Source: RGDT01 sp964630925 (GTDB lineage: Bacteria; Planctomycetota; Planctomycetia; Gemmatales; Gemmataceae). Taken from it: 8,164 nucleotides of DNA. The DNA lies in assembly GCA_964630925.1 (NCBI GenBank), contig CAZVZK010000271.1:1-8164 (forward strand), given 5' to 3'. Positions within the stretch are counted from its first letter, which is position 1. The number at the start of each line of letters is the position of its first letter. The notes under the pieces were generated by a model. That model ran no database searches. It was given only the letters and a program-made list of their open reading frames with translations, and was not told where the DNA came from. The translations under genes and the position numbers were made by a program. Of the stretch, positions 5,067 to 8,164 are shown one piece after another.

Positions 5067-6536
5067 ATGGCGACAGCGACGGCGACGAAGACGGCCGCCC
5101 CCCAGGGCAAGATGTTCATCAACGGCACCTGGTGCGAGGCCGGCGACGGCCAGACCTACGCCGTCGTCAACCCCGCCACCGAGGAGGCCATCGCCGACGT
5201 CGCCTACGGCGGCCGGTCCGACGCCAGGCGTGCCGTGGAAGCCGCCCACAAGGCGATGCCGGCGTGGATGAAGCTGACCGCCTACGACCGCGCCAAGGTG
5301 CTGAAGAAGACCGCCGACCTGATGCGCGAACGCGCCGACGCCATCGCCCGCATCCTGACGACCGAGCAGGGCAAGCCCCTCGCCGAGGCCAAGGGCGAGG
5401 TCCTCCACTCCGCCGACACCTTCGAGTGGTTCGCCGAGGAGGGCAAGCGCGCCTACGGCCAGGTCATCCCCAACTCCACCCCCGGCAAGCGGCACCTGAC
5501 GATCAAGCACCCCGTCGGCGTGGTCGCGGCCATCTCGCCGTGGAACTTCCCGGTGACGCTCCAGGCCCGCAAGATCGCGCCCGCCCTCGCCGCCGGCTGC
5601 ACCATCGTCTGCCGCCCCGCCAGCCAGACCCCGCTCTGCCTCATCGAGGTCTTCAAGTGCCTCCAGGAGGCCGGCGCCCCCCCCGGCGTCGCCAACCTCG
5701 TCATCGGCCCCGGCCAGGAGATGGCCGACGAATTCCTCGAGAACCCCGCCGTCCGCAAGATCAGCTTCACCGGCTCCACCGAGGTCGGCAAGATGCTCAT
5801 GCGCGCCGCCGCCGACGGCATGAAGCGCCTGAGCCTCGAGCTGGGCGGCCACGCGCCGTTCATCGTCTTCCCCGACGCCGACCCCGAGATGGGGGCGAAG
5901 ATCGCCGTCATGGGCAAGTTCCGCAACAACGGCCAGGTGTGCATCGCGCCGAGCCGCTTCTACGTCCACAAGGACGTGCAGAAGAAGTTCACCGAGGCCG
6001 CCGTCGAGTTCGCCAAGGCCCTCAAGATGGGCAACGGCCTCGACGCCGGCATCGAGGTCGGCCCCATGTTCGAGAAGAAGGCCCTCGCCAGCACCCAGGC
6101 CCTGGTCGATGACGCCAGGGGCGTCGGCGCCAAGATCCTGACGGGCGGCAAGAAGAGCGACCGCTTCGACAAGGGTTACTTCTTCGAGCCGACCGTGCTG
6201 TCGGGCGTGCCGCAGGGCGCGAAGATGATGACCGAGGAGCCGTTCGCCCCCGTCATGCCCATCGTGGACTTCACCGACCTCGACGCCGTGATCGCGGCGG
6301 CGAACAACACGCGGTACGGGCTGGCGGCCTACGTCTTCACGAACGACCTGACGACGGCGTTCAAGATGGCGGAGGGCATCGAGGCCGGCATCATCGGGAT
6401 CAACGACCCGGTGCCGGCGGCCCCGCAGTGCCCGTTCGGCGGGATGAAGGAGTCGGGCATGGGCCGCGAGCTGGCCCACGAGGGCCTGGAGGCGTACCTG
6501 GAGACGAAGTACCTGGCCATCAAGCTGCGCGACTGA
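5067..6536 (+). CDS. succinate-semialdehyde dehydrogenase-type aldehyde dehydrogenase (GabD-like)
   Basis: 489 aa, full length for the ALDH superfamily. It oxidises an aldehyde to the acid with NAD(P)+ in the cytosol. Visible residues are N160 in SPWNFPV, the cofactor loop FTGSTEVGK, the general base E258 in LELGGHAPF, the catalytic C292 in NNGQVCIAPSRF, EEPFAPVMP, and the C-terminal FGGMKESGMGRE plus YLETKYLAI. The last two and LELGGHAPFIVF resemble GabD-type enzymes. Succinate semialdehyde is the best guess; 2-oxoglutarate semialdehyde is possible given the dehydratase nearby. The usual Lys of the KPA..TP motif, which contacts the NAD(P) ribose, is Arg here (R183 in RPASQTP). The start at 5067 is preferred over the in-frame ATG at 5025 because GGAG (5055-5058) lies 8 nt before it. 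It is the first gene of a probable operon; the next starts 12 nt after its stop. Confidence 0.93.
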   Translation: MATATATKTAAPQGKMFINGTWCEAGDGQTYAVVNPATEEAIADVAYGGRSDARRAVEAAHKAMPAWMKLTAYDRAKVLKKTADLMRERADAIARILTTEQGKPLAEAKGEVLHSADTFEWFAEEGKRAYGQVIPNSTPGKRHLTIKHPVGVVAAISPWNFPVTLQARKIAPALAAGCTIVCRPASQTPLCLIEVFKCLQEAGAPPGVANLVIGPGQEMADEFLENPAVRKISFTGSTEVGKMLMRAAADGMKRLSLELGGHAPFIVFPDADPEMGAKIAVMGKFRNNGQVCIAPSRFYVHKDVQKKFTEAAVEFAKALKMGNGLDAGIEVGPMFEKKALASTQALVDDARGVGAKILTGGKKSDRFDKGYFFEPTVLSGVPQGAKMMTEEPFAPVMPIVDFTDLDAVIAAANNTRYGLAAYVFTNDLTTAFKMAEGIEAGIIGINDPVPAAPQCPFGGMKESGMGRELAHEGLEAYLETKYLAIKLRD

Positions 6537-6548
6537 CGGAGGTGGAGG

Positions 6549-7148
6549 ATGTCTACGGTCCCGGTGTTGCCCCCTGGATTCGCATCGTGGAGGCGATCAA
6601 TGGCCGCGGCCGAGGAAGTGGAACGGCGGGCGCGTCGTGTCTCAGCGCTGCTCGATGGCGCAGGGGTGGCGTTCGCCGTCATCGGGGGCAACGCCGTCGC
6701 CACCTGGGTCGGCACGGTGGACAAGAAGGCCGCGCGGCCCACCGTGGACGTGGACATCCTTCTGCGCCGGGCCGACATGCCTGCGGCCCGGGCGGCCCTG
6801 GAGCCCGCCGGCTTTATCTATCACGAAACGATGGACGTGCCGATGTTCATCGACGGTCCGGCCGGGAGCGCCAGGGACGCCGTTCACGTCATCTACGCGG
6901 CGGAAAAGGTGCGGGCGGACGACCTTGCCCCGTCGGTGGACGTGACCGACTCCCAGCGGCTAGAAGAGATGCGGGTCCTCACCCTGGAGGCCCTCGTCCG
7001 CATGAACCTCATCTCCTACCGCCGCAAGGATCAGGTCCACATCCAGGACCTGATCGGCGTCGGGCTCATCGACGCCACCTGGCCGGCCCGCTTCCCGCCG
7101 GAGCTGGCCGCACGCCTCCAGACCCTGATCGACGACCCGACGGGGTGA
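6549..7148 (+). CDS. nucleotidyltransferase-fold protein (AbiEii-like)
   Basis: 199 aa with a minimal nucleotidyltransferase-fold signature: helix, then VIGGNAVA (G46-G47), then RPTVDVDILLRR with D67 and D69 as the D-x-D pair. This GG...DxD order is typical of AbiEii/MNT-like proteins and of unnamed planctomycete and cyanobacterial homologues. The position where a third carboxylate would be expected reads AVHVIYAAEKV, with H113 instead of Asp, so catalysis is uncertain. The tail has RRKDQVHIQDLIGVGLID, as in those homologues. No antitoxin-like partner lies beside it, so a toxin role is not supported. GGAGG (6538-6542) precedes the ATG at 6549. An alternative ATG at 6600 also has GGAGG 6 nt upstream and would drop 17 residues. 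It is only 12 nt after the aldehyde dehydrogenase gene, so likely co-transcribed. Confidence 0.82.
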   Translation: MSTVPVLPPGFASWRRSMAAAEEVERRARRVSALLDGAGVAFAVIGGNAVATWVGTVDKKAARPTVDVDILLRRADMPAARAALEPAGFIYHETMDVPMFIDGPAGSARDAVHVIYAAEKVRADDLAPSVDVTDSQRLEEMRVLTLEALVRMNLISYRRKDQVHIQDLIGVGLIDATWPARFPPELAARLQTLIDDPTG

Positions 7149-7192
7149 GGCCCCACGATTCGGGCGTTCTCCCCACACGGAGGGATACGAGC

Positions 7193-8164
7193 ATGAGGAT
7201 GCTCCGCTGCTGCCTGATCGCCCTGCTCGCCGCACCGTCGGCCCCGGCCCTGCCCGAGGAGAAGCCGGACAAGGCGTTGGAGAAGCTCGGGGCCAGGATC
7301 CGGTACATCGCCTCCCGCACCTACGTCGATCTCGCCGGCGTCACGGACGCCGCCCGCGCCCTCGACCTCGTCAACGGCCTCGACGCCGACCTCCTCCACC
7401 TCAAGGCCACGGGGCCCGCCGTGACCGACGCCGCCCTGAAGGCGTTGAAGGCCGACACGCGGCTCCTCGAGCTGGACCTGACCGACGCCCCCGTCACGGA
7501 CGGGTGCCTGAAGGCGTTGAAGGGGATCGCCTTCCTCCGCGAGCTGCGCCTCGCCGGCACGAAGGTGACCGCCGAGGGTGTCGCCGGTTTGAAAGGCATG
7601 AAGAACCTGCGATCCCTCGACCTGTCGCGCACGGGCGTGAAAGGGAAGTGGTGGGACGGCGAGGGCGCCTTCCCCGGCCTGTCCAACCTCTCCGCCGCCG
7701 GCTGCTCCCTGACCGACGCCGACGTGGCCTACCTGGCCGGCCTCCCCGGGCTCAACTTCCTCACCCTCGACGACAACCCGAAGATCACAGACGAGGGCCT
7801 CGCCGGCCTCAAGCCGCTCGGCCAGCTCCTGCGCCTCGGCCTCGCCGGCACCTCCGTCACCGGGCCGGGCCTCAAGCACCTCGCCGGGCACAGACGCCTC
7901 GGCCACCTCGACCTGGCCCGCTCGAAGATCACCGACGCCGGCCTAGCCGACCTGGCGGCCCTCAAGCAGGTCACCTCCCTCTCCCTCAGCGGCACCGCCG
8001 TCACCCTGGCCGACGCCCCGGACCTGTCCCACCTCCGCCACCTCTACCTCATCGACACGAAGGTCGGCGACAATGGCGCCAGGCGGGTCGCGGCCATCGC
8101 CGGCCTCGTCTCAGAGCATGTGAATCTTTCGACGTTCGTACAGGCGATTTCGCCTTCCACGGCA
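7193..8164 (+). CDS. secreted leucine-rich-repeat protein, 3' end beyond the window
   Basis: 324 codons open to the right edge. The N-terminus MRMLRCCLIALLAAPSAPA is a signal peptide with likely cleavage after APA (no lipobox), so the protein is probably exported. From about residue 44 to 310 there are roughly ten LRR units of about 24 residues with the consensus L..L.L.GT.VTD.GL..L..L, for example LRELRLAGTKVTAEGVAGL and LGHLDLARSKITDAGLADL. This regular type, common in planctomycetes, usually forms a protein-binding solenoid. One unit carries an insert (GKWWDGEGAF). The start is supported by GGAGGG at 7179-7184, 8 nt before the ATG. It lies 44 nt after the nucleotidyltransferase gene. The last codons (from about 8110) lose the LRR pattern and the GC-rich third positions, so the gene may be interrupted there. 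The ligand is unknown. Confidence 0.88.
   Translation, partial: MRMLRCCLIALLAAPSAPALPEEKPDKALEKLGARIRYIASRTYVDLAGVTDAARALDLVNGLDADLLHLKATGPAVTDAALKALKADTRLLELDLTDAPVTDGCLKALKGIAFLRELRLAGTKVTAEGVAGLKGMKNLRSLDLSRTGVKGKWWDGEGAFPGLSNLSAAGCSLTDADVAYLAGLPGLNFLTLDDNPKITDEGLAGLKPLGQLLRLGLAGTSVTGPGLKHLAGHRRLGHLDLARSKITDAGLADLAALKQVTSLSLSGTAVTLADAPDLSHLRHLYLIDTKVGDNGARRVAAIAGLVSEHVNLSTFVQAISPSTA

Noticed and set aside
4728..6479. 583-codon minus-strand open frame
   Set aside because: Antisense shadow of the aldehyde dehydrogenase gene, rich in Gly/His/Leu/Val/Asp without family motifs; the plus-strand product has a full ALDH active site.
1166..6536. Complete sugar-acid degradation operon
   Set aside because: The two enzymes are 2.7 kb apart, separated by opposite-strand genes, and appear to be in different compartments; no aldolase, kinase or transporter is in the window.
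6549..7148. Toxin-antitoxin system of the AbiEi/AbiEii type
   Set aside because: Only the nucleotidyltransferase-like gene is present; neighbours are an aldehyde dehydrogenase and a secreted LRR protein, with no antitoxin-like gene.

Overview
The window looks like chromosomal DNA of a high-GC planctomycete, most likely of the Gemmata group (Gemmataceae). GC is about 70% by eye, with strong G/C at third codon positions. The evidence is the N-terminal TIGR02996 'repeat-companion' domain (a Gemmata paralog family), a DUF4058 protein, secreted and cytosolic leucine-rich-repeat (LRR) proteins with the planctomycete-style L..L.L.GT.VTD.GL unit, and a Tat-signal enolase-superfamily enzyme. No rRNA, tRNA, CRISPR array or intact transposase was found.

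Layout. 1-132: no gene recognised. 133-507 (-): small degenerate receiver (CheY-like) protein, apparently leaderless. 508-586: divergent promoter region. 587-1102 (+): small stress-protein-like protein with a His-rich hinge and a glycine-rich hydrophobic segment. 1166-2353 (+): Tat-exported sugar-acid dehydratase of the enolase superfamily with the full galactonate-dehydratase-type active site. 2359-4002 (-): TIGR02996/LRR protein whose stop lies 5 nt from the dehydratase stop. 4063-4761 (-): DUF4058 protein, probably the first gene of a two-gene operon with the LRR gene. 4762-5066: divergent intergenic region holding two TACAAT promoter boxes, a decayed fragment of a second dehydratase copy, and a perfect 10-bp hairpin. 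5067-6536 (+): succinate-semialdehyde-type aldehyde dehydrogenase. 6549-7148 (+): nucleotidyltransferase-fold protein. 7193 to the right edge (+): secreted LRR protein, open at the window end, whose last ~17 codons change in composition and lose the LRR pattern.

How the genes fit. Dehydratase and aldehyde dehydrogenase are the first and last types of enzyme in oxidative sugar-acid degradation. However, the dehydratase appears exported and the dehydrogenase cytosolic, so a joint pathway is only a possibility. The most informative structure is the 60-nt relic at 4800-4859. It matches two separate segments of the intact dehydratase gene (28/33 and 25/27 identical bases) joined by an in-frame loss of 37 codons. 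It suggests that a dehydratase paralogue once sat next to the aldehyde dehydrogenase gene, and that the minus-strand DUF4058/LRR pair now separates the intact copy from the relic. No clearly new multi-gene system is evident; the leads are the relic, the shared TACAATGC box, the leaderless start, and a possible mobile-element junction at the right end.
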